A stretch of DNA of 64,000 bases from an uncultured Anaerobiospirillum sp. (GCA_944389615.1 CALXNA010000002.1:1-64000); one strand, 5' to 3'. Numbered from the stretch's first letter, positions 52,900-62,289 are shown. The notes: generated by a model not told the origin, from the sequence alone. Program-made: numbers and translations.

Positions 52900-53712
52900 A
52901 TGCAGTATCTCTGGAAAATTACGGTACTGGGCCTGCCCGAGGCAGTGTGGCGCCTCGTGTCACTCGAAGGCAAGGCAGATGTGGCCCACAATATGGCGCT
53001 GTGCCATTTGGCCTTTGATTACGCCAACTACCAAGACGGCACCTTGTATCTGCCGCAAAGCGCTGAGCTCACGCGCGCCTTAGCCTGCTTAAGCCAAGAT
53101 GAGCTTAAGGCCTACACCGCGGCGCTCAGCTTAGAGCGCGCCCCGGGCAGCTCGGGGCTGTGGTGTGCCGCCAAGGTGGCTGACTTGTCAGGCTTTAACG
53201 CAGTCAAGGTCAACGCGGCGCAGCTCACCGCCACGGATGAGGTGCTCGCCGATTTCTGCACGCGCTTTGCCCAAGAGCAAGCCCCATACTTTGCCTCAGA
53301 GCTCGGCTATGAGGTCAAGCCCAGCTTTCTTTATGAGGTGCATGGAGTGCAGCACTTAGTTGAGGTGATGCGCTGCGATGAGAAGCTTGCGTGCTTTATC
53401 CCGGCGACCTTGATGGGCGCGGTGCCGGTGTCCGCCCAAGGGCTTGAGGGCGCAGCTGATGCCTTAAGCTATGAGCTCCTCAACCATGAGCTCACTGAGC
53501 TTGAGCGTGCGCTCAATCAGCGCGCCGAAGAAGTCGAGCGTAAGCAAGCGTCAGGTGAGGCGGTCGACCCCAATTGGGAGCATGAGTTTAGCCTCAACCT
53601 CAAAGAGTGCACCTCGCGCATGCGCGCGCTCGGGGCGATGCGCACCAACCAAGCGATCAACCAAGCCGTCTTGCAGGCCGGTGGTGCGACGCTCAAAGTT
53701 AAGACTTGTTAG
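52900..53712 (+). CDS. Hypothetical protein
   Basis: This is a 270-residue soluble protein with no family I recognise. It opens MQYLWKITVLGLPEAVWRLV. The second half (about 195-260) is helical and charged, with ELTELERALNQRAEEVERKQ, possibly a coiled coil. The C-terminus ends Cys. There is no signal peptide. It is set between the Rpn-like remnant and nadA, with its own upstream gap containing AGAATAGGGGG, and has no clear partner. Codon use and base composition match the neighbours, so it is likely a real gene. Confidence 0.6.
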   Translation: MQYLWKITVLGLPEAVWRLVSLEGKADVAHNMALCHLAFDYANYQDGTLYLPQSAELTRALACLSQDELKAYTAALSLERAPGSSGLWCAAKVADLSGFNAVKVNAAQLTATDEVLADFCTRFAQEQAPYFASELGYEVKPSFLYEVHGVQHLVEVMRCDEKLACFIPATLMGAVPVSAQGLEGAADALSYELLNHELTELERALNQRAEEVERKQASGEAVDPNWEHEFSLNLKECTSRMRALGAMRTNQAINQAVLQAGGATLKVKTC

Positions 53713-53902
53713 TCCACGGTTTCATGCGGCCTTAGACCACCATTCATGTGGCCCCAGTCCACGGATGCAGGGGGCTTAAGCCGCGCGCATGGGCCTTGCC
53801 CCATGCCATAAAGGGCACGCGTTAGCGTGTTGTGTTGCGCAGCAGCACCAGCCCCGGTCGGGGCGTCGCTGTTGCATCATTCTCATACAGGAGAAAAGGG
53901 TC

Positions 53903-54982
53903 ATGTCCTTAATCATGCTCAAAGATATTGCGCTCCCAGAGCACTTCCCGCTGCCCCAGCCGGTGTCAGCTGAGGCGCTCGCTGCCGATAACCAGCTCTT
54001 TGACCGCGTCAAAGACGCCATTGTGCAGCACAAAGCCTTGCTCATTGCGCACTACTACACGGCGCCGATTGTGCAGCGCTTAGCCGAGGAAACCGGTGGC
54101 TTCATCGGCGATTCTTTGGAGATGGCCCGCGTCGGTAAGGACAGTGAGTGCACCACCATTGTGGTCGCCGGTGTGCGCTTCATGGGCGAGACTGCCAAGA
54201 TCTTATCGCCGGAGAAGACGGTACTGATGCCGGACTTAGCCTCCGAATGCTCCTTAGATCTGTGCTGCCAGCCTGAAGACCTCAAGCGCGTGAAGGCCGA
54301 GCACCCTAACGCCACGGTCGTGGCCTACGCCAACACCTCGGCCGCGGTCAAGGCTCAGTCCGACTGGATTGTGACATCGTCTTTGGCCGTCGAGCTGGCC
54401 GACTACTTAAAGGGCCGCGGCGAGGAAATCTTATGGCTGCCGGATCGCCACTTGGGCTCCTACATCGCCAACAATGCCAAGACCGACGTCTACTGCTGGC
54501 CGGGCCGCTGCGTGGTGCACGATTCCTTTGATCCAAGCGGCATTGTAGAGCTTAAGAAGGCCCACCCGGAGGCTAAGGTCTTAGTCCACCCTGAGTCGCC
54601 AGCTGAGGTCGTGGCCTTAGCCGACTGCGTCGGTTCTACCTCGCAGCTTCTGGCCTTTAGTAAGCAAGATGATGCGCCAAGCTACATCGTTGCTACCGAG
54701 CGCGGCATCTTCTACAAGATGCAGCAGGCCTGCCCAAACAAGACCTTTATCGAGGCGGCGATCGCCCCGCAGGGCGTCACCCTCGATGGCGCCAAGTGCC
54801 CATGGATGAGCCTGAACTCCTTGGCCAAGATCTTGGAGTGCTTAGAGGGCGACGCCGAGCAAAAGGCGGCGCACACCATCACGGTGCCTGAGGACATCCG
54901 TCGTGCTGCCTTAAAGCCGCTGGATCGCATGCTGGCCTTCTCGGCGGCCTTAAAGTCCGGCTCCGTCCCGCAAGACCTCTAA
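53903..54982 (+). CDS. nadA: Quinolinate synthase A
   Basis: This cytoplasmic [4Fe-4S] enzyme condenses iminoaspartate with dihydroxyacetone phosphate to quinolinate in NAD synthesis. LIAHYYTAPIVQRLAEETGGFIGDSLEMAR, VRFMGETAKILSP, ILWLPDRHLGSYIA and CWPGRCVVHD are diagnostic, and cysteines in the SECSLDLCC, YCWPGRC and GAKCPW regions supply cluster ligands. Length is 359 residues from ATG 53903, preceded by GGAGAAAAGGG. An open frame runs 114 bp further upstream without family sequence. nadB is not in the window. Confidence 0.95.
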   Translation: MSLIMLKDIALPEHFPLPQPVSAEALAADNQLFDRVKDAIVQHKALLIAHYYTAPIVQRLAEETGGFIGDSLEMARVGKDSECTTIVVAGVRFMGETAKILSPEKTVLMPDLASECSLDLCCQPEDLKRVKAEHPNATVVAYANTSAAVKAQSDWIVTSSLAVELADYLKGRGEEILWLPDRHLGSYIANNAKTDVYCWPGRCVVHDSFDPSGIVELKKAHPEAKVLVHPESPAEVVALADCVGSTSQLLAFSKQDDAPSYIVATERGIFYKMQQACPNKTFIEAAIAPQGVTLDGAKCPWMSLNSLAKILECLEGDAEQKAAHTITVPEDIRRAALKPLDRMLAFSAALKSGSVPQDL

Positions 54983-55001
54983 GGACGTAGCGCCTAATAA
55001 A

Positions 55002-55046
55002 GCGGTGCCTTGGCACCGCCCAAGGTGGGGCCATACGGCCCCACCT
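55002..55046 (+). other. Two consecutive hairpins after nadA
   Basis: GCGGTGCC/GGCACCGC (55002-55019) is followed by AGGTGGGGCC-ATAC-GGCCCCACCT (55023-55046), both perfect stems without a T-tract. They probably stabilise or end the nadA message. The remaining gap to 55256 is A/T-richer and should hold the next promoter. Confidence 0.65.
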
Positions 55047-55255
55047 GCACAAGGCGCTCACCGGCCGCGCCACATGACGGCTTAAGGAGCTGCCTATGCG
55101 CCACTGTTTGGGGTAGAGGGTTGAGCCTTAAGCCTAGAACTTGTTGAAATAAAAGATCAGATACAGACGCGCTTTTTGTGTTACGATGGTAATGTTGATG
55201 ATATGTCTCACAAATAGTCTCAGCGCGTCATCGTCTGGGACAGAAGGGAGTCCTA

Positions 55256-56965
55256 ATGAATTTTTACCAGCTCGACGATCGGCTGCCTATAGGCATGGAG
55301 TCATTTGTTGACATTCGCCGCTCCGGTGCCATTTATGTCGATAAGACTCGTTTTTTGCTGATGATCGCTAGAAGAAGAGCCTTCATTGTGACGCGACCGC
55401 GGCGCTTCGGTAAGAGCACGCTGCAGTCCACCTTAGAGGAGCTGTTCTTACATGGCGTTGCGCCTTACGACGGTCATGACTCTTACTTCAAGGGGCTGGC
55501 TATTGAAGATCAGTGGCAGGATGAGGGCCAGTATCTGGTGCTGCATCTTAACTTTTACGAGCTGGCCTTCGACTGCACTACAAAAGCAGAATTCGAGCGT
55601 AGTGTGATTGAGAAAGTCGTTGCGTTCTGCCATAAACATGAGATCGCCTTACCAGAGAAGGAGCTCACTTTTGGTAAGCTGTTTGTTGCCATGCTTGAGC
55701 AGCTGGACTATCAAGAGCTTGTGCTGTTGGTGGACGAGTACGATGCGCCGACGCTGAAATATGCCAGCGACCCAGAAGAGCTGGCTGCGTGTAAAGAGCT
55801 GCTGCGCTCCTTGTTTGGCTCCGTGAAGTTCCATTGGGACAAGTTCCGTTGTGTCTTCTTCACTGGTATCACGCGCTATCAGGATCTTGGCTTAGGCACG
55901 GCGGGCAACAGCTTCACCGATTTGACCAACAACGAGGACATGGCTGCCTGCTGTGGCTACACGCGTGACGAGCTCAAGCAGTACTTTGCCGACCACCTGC
56001 GCTATGCGGCTTCGGTACACGCAGGCTGCGCTCCTGAGGAGGTCAGTGCCGCGCAGATCGATGCTTTGTTGGACGAGATGGCGGCTTGGTACGACGGCTA
56101 CTCCTTCGATGGCGAGCCGCACAACAAGGTCTTCTCTACTTGGTCGGTGCTGCGGTTCTTTTCTAGCCGCAAGGCCAGCTTTGAAGGCTATTGGAGCCTC
56201 GAGGAAAGCCTAGGTCTACCGCAACTCCTCAAGCTCTGCTTAGATAGGGTCGATCTACCGAAGCTGCTTACTAAGCTTGCTGACGGTAATGGTGAAATTT
56301 CGGTCAGCAAGGACGAATTTTTGCAGTCTTCGCTCGTCAATCCGCAGGCCAATCCTTACTCCTTGCTGTGCCAAACAGGCTATCTGACGCTCAGCCAGCC
56401 CATGGCCGGTAGCCAATTTGTGCAACTTAATTGCCCCAATAAGGAGATCCGCCTAGCCTTTGGCAAGTTGGTTGCATGGACGCTGTTCAATAAGAAAAAT
56501 TTTTATTCGTTTGAATACACCAAGGAAGCGTTGGAGATTTTAAGCCGCCATGATCCAGATGAGCTCTTGACTCACTTCGCGCACCTCTTCAACGTGGTGC
56601 CTTACGATCACTTCGCTGTTAATCGTGAGAGCTTGGTGGCGGCGCTGATTAGCTTCCACTTGTTCGCACTGGGGCTCAAGCCGCGCTTAGAAGCGGTTAA
56701 CAACAAGGGCAGAGCCGATTGTATCTTTGATATCCCGGCGCATGATCTCACGATCGTCTTTGAGTACAAGTTTGAGGAGAGCGACAACCCTGCAGTATGG
56801 GACTCTGATCTGGAGAAGGCCATCGAGCAGCTCAGAGAGCGCGACTACGGCAACAATGCCACCAGTATGCGCACGGTGGCGCGCTTTGCTTTGATCTATT
56901 GCGCCGCCCCAAGTCAACGCACCATAGTGCGGGTCGGCCAAGAAAGCGTGTTCGACCGGTACTAA
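55256..56965 (+). CDS. AAA-ATPase-like protein with C-terminal PD-(D/E)XK nuclease domain
   Basis: This is a full-length member of the PF09820-PF08011 family (569 residues). LPIGMESFVDIRRSGAIYVDKT opens the ATPase domain, Walker A is RPRRFGKST (about residue 48) and Walker B LLVDEYDAPT (about 160). YDGYSFDG and VFSTWSVLRFF follow. The C-terminal DUF1703 domain has GRADCIFDI and VFEYKFEE, the D...ExK nuclease core. The family is common in gut anaerobes, often in many copies, and its function is unsettled. Mobile or toxin-defence roles have been suggested for relatives. It is intact here, in contrast to the truncated relative at 12661. AGGGAG precedes the ATG. Confidence 0.88.
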   Translation: MNFYQLDDRLPIGMESFVDIRRSGAIYVDKTRFLLMIARRRAFIVTRPRRFGKSTLQSTLEELFLHGVAPYDGHDSYFKGLAIEDQWQDEGQYLVLHLNFYELAFDCTTKAEFERSVIEKVVAFCHKHEIALPEKELTFGKLFVAMLEQLDYQELVLLVDEYDAPTLKYASDPEELAACKELLRSLFGSVKFHWDKFRCVFFTGITRYQDLGLGTAGNSFTDLTNNEDMAACCGYTRDELKQYFADHLRYAASVHAGCAPEEVSAAQIDALLDEMAAWYDGYSFDGEPHNKVFSTWSVLRFFSSRKASFEGYWSLEESLGLPQLLKLCLDRVDLPKLLTKLADGNGEISVSKDEFLQSSLVNPQANPYSLLCQTGYLTLSQPMAGSQFVQLNCPNKEIRLAFGKLVAWTLFNKKNFYSFEYTKEALEILSRHDPDELLTHFAHLFNVVPYDHFAVNRESLVAALISFHLFALGLKPRLEAVNNKGRADCIFDIPAHDLTIVFEYKFEESDNPAVWDSDLEKAIEQLRERDYGNNATSMRTVARFALIYCAAPSQRTIVRVGQESVFDRY

Positions 56966-57097
56966 GCGCTGGCTGCTGCTCTTGAAGCTCAAAGGTGTCC
57001 ACCTTCGCCAAGGCGGGCGCCTTGCTACATGGCGCTGATCAAGAGCACGCCCGCAGAGATCGTGAGCCTTTTCACTGTGGGCGCCCCGTATTTTCGC

Positions 57098-57103
57098 TAC
57101 AAT
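57098..57103 (+). promoter_or_regulatory. Possible -10 box before the cold-shock-domain gene
   Basis: TACAAT in the context TCGCTACAATA. The nearly identical GCGCTACAATA is at 57952-57960 before the first GGDEF gene, so both may use the same promoter class. No clear -35 is seen. Confidence 0.3.
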
Positions 57104-57185
57104 AACAAGCTGCATTGCCCGCGGGGTGGTGCCGCCTGTTTTTGTTTGCGTGTACTGCGCGCCCACGATGGACTTTGAGGTAGGA

Positions 57186-57881
57186 ATGCAAGGGCAAATC
57201 ACGACTTACGACAATAAGAAAGGAGTAGGCCGCGTCCAAGGCGAGGATGGCCACATCTATCGGTTTACCCGCAAGGAGTTGGCGCAAGGCGAGGATAGCT
57301 CGAACTTAGTGATGGAGATGCAAGTCTCCTTCACCCCTAGCATGGATCAAAACGGTTATCAGCAGGCCTCCGAACTCGTGGTGCTCAACCGCGCGGAGTT
57401 TGCCGAAGACTCGCTCTACATGGAGCCTGAGTCCTTTGTGGTGGCCAAAGAGGACTTGGTGCCCGGCTACGATGTGTTAGACCGCGGTCTCTATGCGCTC
57501 GAGCGCGGCGATCGCACTGAGGACAAGGCCAAGGCCCGCCTCATCAATGAGTGCACGGCAGTGGGCGCCAACGGCCTCGTACGTTATCACTGCGAGGTGC
57601 AGCTCAAGAATGCCTTCGGCTATGGCTTTAACGTCTACCGCGTCTCAGGCGTCCCGGTCGTACTGGGGCGGCGTGTCGGTACCCGCGCTGAGGCTAAGGA
57701 AGTCGACACGGGCTATCAGTTCCGCGCCAGCGAGCTCAATCACCGCCTCAACCAAGCCCAAATCAAGAAGGCGCATAACCTCATCGTCAACACCAAGCTC
57801 GGCAAGCTCGTGCTCAAGGCCATCGGCGCCTTGCTGCTCTTTATCTTTGCGCTGGGCTTTATCCTCACCGGTGGCATCTAA
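57186..57881 (+). CDS. Cold-shock-domain protein with C-terminal membrane anchor
   Basis: This is a 231-residue protein. Residues 1-65 resemble a cold-shock/S1-like nucleic-acid-binding barrel (MQGQITTYDNKKGVGRVQGE, HIYRFTRKEL), though the classical RNP aromatic motifs are altered (GVGRV, YRFT). The middle part (about 90-180) is unassigned. The last 20 residues (VLKAIGALLLFIFALGFILT) form one membrane helix, so the protein would be tail-anchored with the domain in the cytoplasm. ATG 57186 is supported by GAGGTAGGA. It lies upstream of two GGDEF genes on the same strand. Confidence 0.6.
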   Translation: MQGQITTYDNKKGVGRVQGEDGHIYRFTRKELAQGEDSSNLVMEMQVSFTPSMDQNGYQQASELVVLNRAEFAEDSLYMEPESFVVAKEDLVPGYDVLDRGLYALERGDRTEDKAKARLINECTAVGANGLVRYHCEVQLKNAFGYGFNVYRVSGVPVVLGRRVGTRAEAKEVDTGYQFRASELNHRLNQAQIKKAHNLIVNTKLGKLVLKAIGALLLFIFALGFILTGGI

Positions 57882-57986
57882 GTGCGTTGTATCTAAGCTT
57901 TAGGCCCAATGCCCCATTTTAAGCGCGTGCGCGTCGTCTGGGTCGCAGAGCGCTACAATAGCGTCACTAAAGCGCAGGAGGAGGAA

Positions 57987-58904
57987 ATGGGCCTGAATTT
58001 GGCGGCTTTGCACGAGTGCTACGATGATGTCCCGATCGGCTTTACCGTGATCGAGCTGATGCTCGATGACGCCGGGCAGCCGGTGGATTGGATCTTCCGT
58101 TATCTCAACGTGGAGCTTGCGCGCATCGAAATGCTTGAGCCGGACAAGCTGCTCGGGCGCTACTTCTACCGCGACGTATTCCCCAACCTCAATGCAAAGA
58201 AGTGGCTCGACTTCTACTATCGCTCGGCCTTCTTAGGCGAGACCTTGGAGCTACACGAGTACAGCCCTGAGATCGCCAAGTACCTCAAGATCAAATGCTT
58301 CCCGTGGAAGGAGCAGGGCTATTGCGGCTGCGTCTTGGTCGAGGAGACCGAAGAGCGCTGCATGTTCTATCGCCTCGAGCACTTGAGCAAACTCGCCCAT
58401 TACGATATGGCCACCGAGGTGCAAAACCGTAACAGCTACCAAAACTACTGCGCGCACTTTGCTGAGTGCAATGGCGGCGCCCGGGTTGAGCACGTTCCCA
58501 CGACCTGCGCGGTGGGCTCCACCGTAGGGGTGGTCTTTGTCGACGTCAACGGCCTCAAGAACATCAACGATCACTTCGGCCATGACAGCGGCACCTTCCT
58601 CATCCGCATGGTCAGCGACAAGATCAAGCAGGTCTATGGCGACAGCAATCATCAGCTATTTCGCATCGGCGGCGATGAGTTTGTGGTGGTGCTGCCGGGC
58701 ATCAGCCATGATCTGCTGCTGCGCACCGAGCAGCGCCTCAAAGACGCCTTGGTCAACGCCACGATCCCGCACTTCCCGTCGGTCTTAGCCGCAGTTGGGA
58801 GTGCATGGCAGGAATGTGCCCAGAGCCTCGAGCAGGTCGTAGCTGTGGCCGACCAGCGCATGTACGAGCACAAGCGCCAGCTTAAGGCCCAGCGCGCCCC
58901 GTAA
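57987..58904 (+). CDS. PAS-GGDEF diguanylate cyclase-like protein 1
   Basis: This predicted cytoplasmic enzyme makes cyclic di-GMP. Residues 1-125 form a PAS-like sensor region (DWIFRYLNVELARIE, EYSPEIAKYLKIKCFPWKEQ). The cyclase domain has the entry motif AHYDMATEVQNRNSY, GVVFVDVNGLKNINDHFGHDSG, and an intact active site, RIGGDEF (228-232). No RxxD inhibitory site precedes GGDEF, so product inhibition may be lacking. There is no membrane helix. AGGAGGAGG precedes ATG 57987. It is paralogous to the next gene over its whole length. The PAS ligand is unknown. Confidence 0.87.
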   Translation: MGLNLAALHECYDDVPIGFTVIELMLDDAGQPVDWIFRYLNVELARIEMLEPDKLLGRYFYRDVFPNLNAKKWLDFYYRSAFLGETLELHEYSPEIAKYLKIKCFPWKEQGYCGCVLVEETEERCMFYRLEHLSKLAHYDMATEVQNRNSYQNYCAHFAECNGGARVEHVPTTCAVGSTVGVVFVDVNGLKNINDHFGHDSGTFLIRMVSDKIKQVYGDSNHQLFRIGGDEFVVVLPGISHDLLLRTEQRLKDALVNATIPHFPSVLAAVGSAWQECAQSLEQVVAVADQRMYEHKRQLKAQRAP

Positions 58905-59109
58905 CCGGGGTAAGGCCGGGGTTTGCCCTGTAACCCGAGGCCGGGCGTGCCTCATATGGCGTACATCTGCCTTGGGGCGGTGCTGGGACTTGCCCGGAAG
59001 GTGCAGTCGGGGCGGGCGCTGCCTCGTGCCCGATGGTGGGGTATGCTTTATGCTCTCTTATCTCTCTATGTGTGTGTTGGGAGGTGCGCAGCAACCACTA
59101 GGGAGGAGC

Positions 59110-60183
59110 ATGAGCCTGAATCTTGCGGCATTGCACGAGTGCTTGGACGATATGCCGATGGCGGTCACCGTGATCGAGCTGGTGCTCGATGATGCCGGAC
59201 AGCCGATCGATTGGATTTTCCGCTTCGTTAACCCGGCCTTAACGCGCCTCATCAACGTGCCTGCCGAGCGCTTGCTCAACCGCAGGTTCTATCGCGAGGT
59301 CTTTACCTTCGTCAACTCCAAGAAGTGGCTGGACTATTACTATCGCGCGTCCTATCAGGGCGAAGAGCTGCAGCTGCATGAGTATAGCCCCGAGATCTCC
59401 AAGTACCTCGAGATGAAGTGCTTTCCGTGGAAGGAGAAGGGCTACTGCGGCATCATCCTCACCGAGGAGACGCGCGCCCGTCAGCTGCAATACCGCCTTG
59501 ATCACTTGGTGCACTTGGCCCATTACGATGCCACCACTAATGTGCAAAACCGCAATAGCTACGAGAGCTTTTGCGCGCACTTTGCCGAATGCCATGGGGC
59601 TGAGGTCTACCTGATGCCCGATGCCGACCGCTGTGAGCTGTGGGATTTAGGGGCGATGCTGCAGCCGATCAAGGGCGTCGCCGCGCCTGCGGATGCAGCC
59701 GCCGCCCAAAGCACGGCTTTCGGCGCAGGCCCAAGCGCGAACCAAAGTGCAGGCCAAGATGCTGCTCAAGGCGCAACTGTCCGCGGCTCGACGGTGGGAG
59801 TGTTCTTTGTCGATATCAATGACTTAAAGCGCGTCAATGACACTTTTGGCCATGACAGCGGTACCTTTCTCATTCGCATGGTCAGCGACAAGATCAAAGA
59901 GGAGCTTGCCGGGTACAACTTCCAGCTATTTCGCATCGGCGGCGACGAATTTGTGGTGATCATGCTCGGCATCGCCCAAGAGCAGTTGAGCGCTTTAGAG
60001 CAGCGCCTCAAGGCAGCTATGGTCAACGACACGGTGCAGCACTTGCCGCAGGTCTTAGCGGCTGTGGGGAGCGCGTGGCACACCTGCGTCCAGAGCTTAG
60101 AGGGCTTGGTCGCGGCGGCCGACCAGCGCATGTACGAGCACAAGCGCTATCTCAAAGCGACGCTCAAGCCGCGCCAAACCTAA
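59110..60183 (+). CDS. PAS-GGDEF diguanylate cyclase-like protein 2
   Basis: This tandem paralogue of the gene just upstream shares MxLNLAALHEC at the start, SPEISKYLEMKCFPWKEKGYCG in the PAS region, AHYDATTNVQNRNSY, and GHDSGTFLIRMVSDKIKEE with an intact RIGGDEF (277-281). It differs by about 50 extra Ala/Gln-rich residues (164-225) between PAS and cyclase domains, a low-complexity linker. RBS GGGAGGAG precedes ATG 59110. It is soluble, and there is no RxxD site. Two near-identical architectures side by side suggest duplication followed by divergence of the sensor. Confidence 0.87.
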   Translation: MSLNLAALHECLDDMPMAVTVIELVLDDAGQPIDWIFRFVNPALTRLINVPAERLLNRRFYREVFTFVNSKKWLDYYYRASYQGEELQLHEYSPEISKYLEMKCFPWKEKGYCGIILTEETRARQLQYRLDHLVHLAHYDATTNVQNRNSYESFCAHFAECHGAEVYLMPDADRCELWDLGAMLQPIKGVAAPADAAAAQSTAFGAGPSANQSAGQDAAQGATVRGSTVGVFFVDINDLKRVNDTFGHDSGTFLIRMVSDKIKEELAGYNFQLFRIGGDEFVVIMLGIAQEQLSALEQRLKAAMVNDTVQHLPQVLAAVGSAWHTCVQSLEGLVAAADQRMYEHKRYLKATLKPRQT

Positions 60184-60370
60184 CGTCCTACCTCAGCCGC
60201 CTGAGCCTTGGTTTGTAAGCATGCTGCGACCGTGATTTTCGATTATACTGGCGCGCAATGTGCCAGCTAAATTTTAGGCGCAAGGACGATTTCTAGCCTG
60301 TGCGGCCTGCTAGAAGATGCTGCGTCCTAGGACTCCAAACGGTCGCTGATCTGACAAGTTTTACATTACC

Positions 60371-62215
60371 ATGGTCACTTCTTCTGACTTCAAGTCAAGC
60401 ATCATCGACGTGCCTCGTCAGCCCAACCAAGAGGATCTGTTTGGCATTCAGGTCTATCAGGACGCCCTCATCGAGTACATCAAGTATACCGGCACTCCGA
60501 TCACCATCGCGCTGCAGGGCGAGTGGGGTAGTGGTAAGACGTCGCTGATGAACTCATTGCGCTACAGCCTGTGCGATACTTCGGCGGCTCCATTCTTTGG
60601 CGTGTGGATTAACACTTGGCAATTTTCCCTGCTGCACTCATCGTCGCAAGCGGTGATTGGCATCTTAGAGTCCATCATCAACCAGATTGGTGCCTTAAAC
60701 CCGAATCGTCAGCGCTGGGAACAAAGCAAGAAGGCCATTGGTAAGATCTTTCAGCGCATGGCTGTGGTTGGGACTAAAATGGCTACCCAAGCGGTGGGGC
60801 TTGATGGTGAGGCGGTCGATGGGCTGTTCAAAGAAGACGATGCCGACTCCAATGTTGAGAAGCTCAAAGACGAGATAGTCGGCCTCATCAACGAGGTGAT
60901 GGGGCGTAACCAAGACAAGCGCGGTTTCATCTTCTTCATCGATGACTTAGACCGTATTGATCCTCCGCTGGCCGTTGAGATCTTGGAGCTGCTCAAGAAC
61001 TTGTTTGATCTCAATCACTGCGTCTTCGTGTTGGCCATCGACTATAACGTCGTGATTAAAGGCTTGAAGCCGAAGTTTGGCGAGCTTACCGCCCAGAATG
61101 AGCGCGAGTTCCGCTCATTCTTCGATAAGATCATTCAGCTGCCATTCTCGATGCCAGTGGCCTCATATGCCATCGACAACTTCTTGGTCAAGGCGCTGCA
61201 AGATATCTCCTTCTTCAGCAGTGAGGAGCTCTCCAATCTGGACTTGGTGCGTGACTTAAGTGAGGTGGCGCAACTGTCGGTGGGCACCAATCCGCGTTCG
61301 CTCAAGCGCCTGACTAACACCTTGTCGCTCATCTCCATCATCAATCAGATTCAGTCGCAAAAGGCGCAGGAACAGGGTTCCGAGGCCAATCAGCCGACCG
61401 CGCTGGATACCTTCACTAAGAAGCTGAGCTTTGCTTTGGTCTGCATCCAGATTGCCTACCCGTTGATCTATAACCTGCTCTTGGACACGCCGGACTTCAA
61501 GAGCTGGGATAGCGCCCTCGCCACCCGTATGAAGGCTCCTTTGATTGACACTAACATTATCGATTCGCTCAAGGAGTCCGAGGAGTTTGATGAGGAGTGG
61601 GAGCTGACCTTATTCCGCCTGTGTCAGCAAGAGACGTACTTGCAGCAACATGCGTTTGACCTCTCGCAGTTGCTCAACAAGATCGCGCTCATGGTCAACA
61701 ATGACACCGACTTGGGCGACATCATTGCGCAGGTCATGGACTTGTCTACAGTTACCAACCTCAAGGCTGGTAACAGCAGCGACTCGTCATCTGCCAACAA
61801 CTCGACCAAGCGCAAGCGCAAGCGCGACAGTTCTATTTACGTATTCCGTGGGCATAAGTTTGTCAACTGGACCAAGAAGTTCGATGTAATCCACTTTGTG
61901 ATCAGTGAGTATATCAAGGATCACCTTGACATGACGGCGGCTGAAGTTGTTGCGGCGATGCGCATTTGGGATCACGAGACCAATTACTTCCAGTTGTGCG
62001 ATATCTCCCACCTAGACATCAACGATCCAGAAACGGCCAAGCAGTACACCTGTGACTTCCCGGCCCTGCGCGATGGTGGTCATGTGGGGCTACCGCGCGG
62101 CGTAATGCGCAGAATCGATGTCGATAAGTATTTCAAGCTCTTCGACAAGATTGGCTATGGCATTGAGATTATCCAAGGGGAAAAAGAAGAGGAGGCTGCT
62201 GAGTCCAAGGACTAA
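60371..62215 (+). CDS. KAP-family P-loop NTPase
   Basis: This 614-residue ATPase belongs to the KAP group of STAND-like P-loop NTPases. Walker A is GEWGSGKTS (50-58), Walker B GFIFFIDDLDRI (about 185-196), and NPRSLKRLTNTLSL is the usual sensor region. No obvious membrane helices are inserted, unlike many KAPs. The C-terminal part carries a Ser/Asn-rich linker with KRKRKRD, then an unassigned domain (VFRGHKFVNWTKKFDVIHFV). Related bacterial KAPs include phage-exclusion proteins, so a defence role is possible but unproven. No clear ribosome-binding site precedes the ATG. A terminator follows, making it a lone gene. Confidence 0.85.
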   Translation: MVTSSDFKSSIIDVPRQPNQEDLFGIQVYQDALIEYIKYTGTPITIALQGEWGSGKTSLMNSLRYSLCDTSAAPFFGVWINTWQFSLLHSSSQAVIGILESIINQIGALNPNRQRWEQSKKAIGKIFQRMAVVGTKMATQAVGLDGEAVDGLFKEDDADSNVEKLKDEIVGLINEVMGRNQDKRGFIFFIDDLDRIDPPLAVEILELLKNLFDLNHCVFVLAIDYNVVIKGLKPKFGELTAQNEREFRSFFDKIIQLPFSMPVASYAIDNFLVKALQDISFFSSEELSNLDLVRDLSEVAQLSVGTNPRSLKRLTNTLSLISIINQIQSQKAQEQGSEANQPTALDTFTKKLSFALVCIQIAYPLIYNLLLDTPDFKSWDSALATRMKAPLIDTNIIDSLKESEEFDEEWELTLFRLCQQETYLQQHAFDLSQLLNKIALMVNNDTDLGDIIAQVMDLSTVTNLKAGNSSDSSSANNSTKRKRKRDSSIYVFRGHKFVNWTKKFDVIHFVISEYIKDHLDMTAAEVVAAMRIWDHETNYFQLCDISHLDINDPETAKQYTCDFPALRDGGHVGLPRGVMRRIDVDKYFKLFDKIGYGIEIIQGEKEEEAAESKD

Positions 62216-62241
62216 GTAAGACGCAGCCTCAGTCAGCTAAG

Positions 62242-62270
62242 GCCTCGGAGAGCGATCTCCGGGGCTTTTT
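62242..62270 (+). terminator. Terminator of the KAP NTPase gene
   Basis: GCCTCGGAGA pairs with TCTCCGGGGC (one wobble/mismatch) with a GCGA loop, followed by TTTTT. It is a clean intrinsic terminator. Confidence 0.9.
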
Positions 62271-62289
62271 GTTGGCACCATGGGCATGG

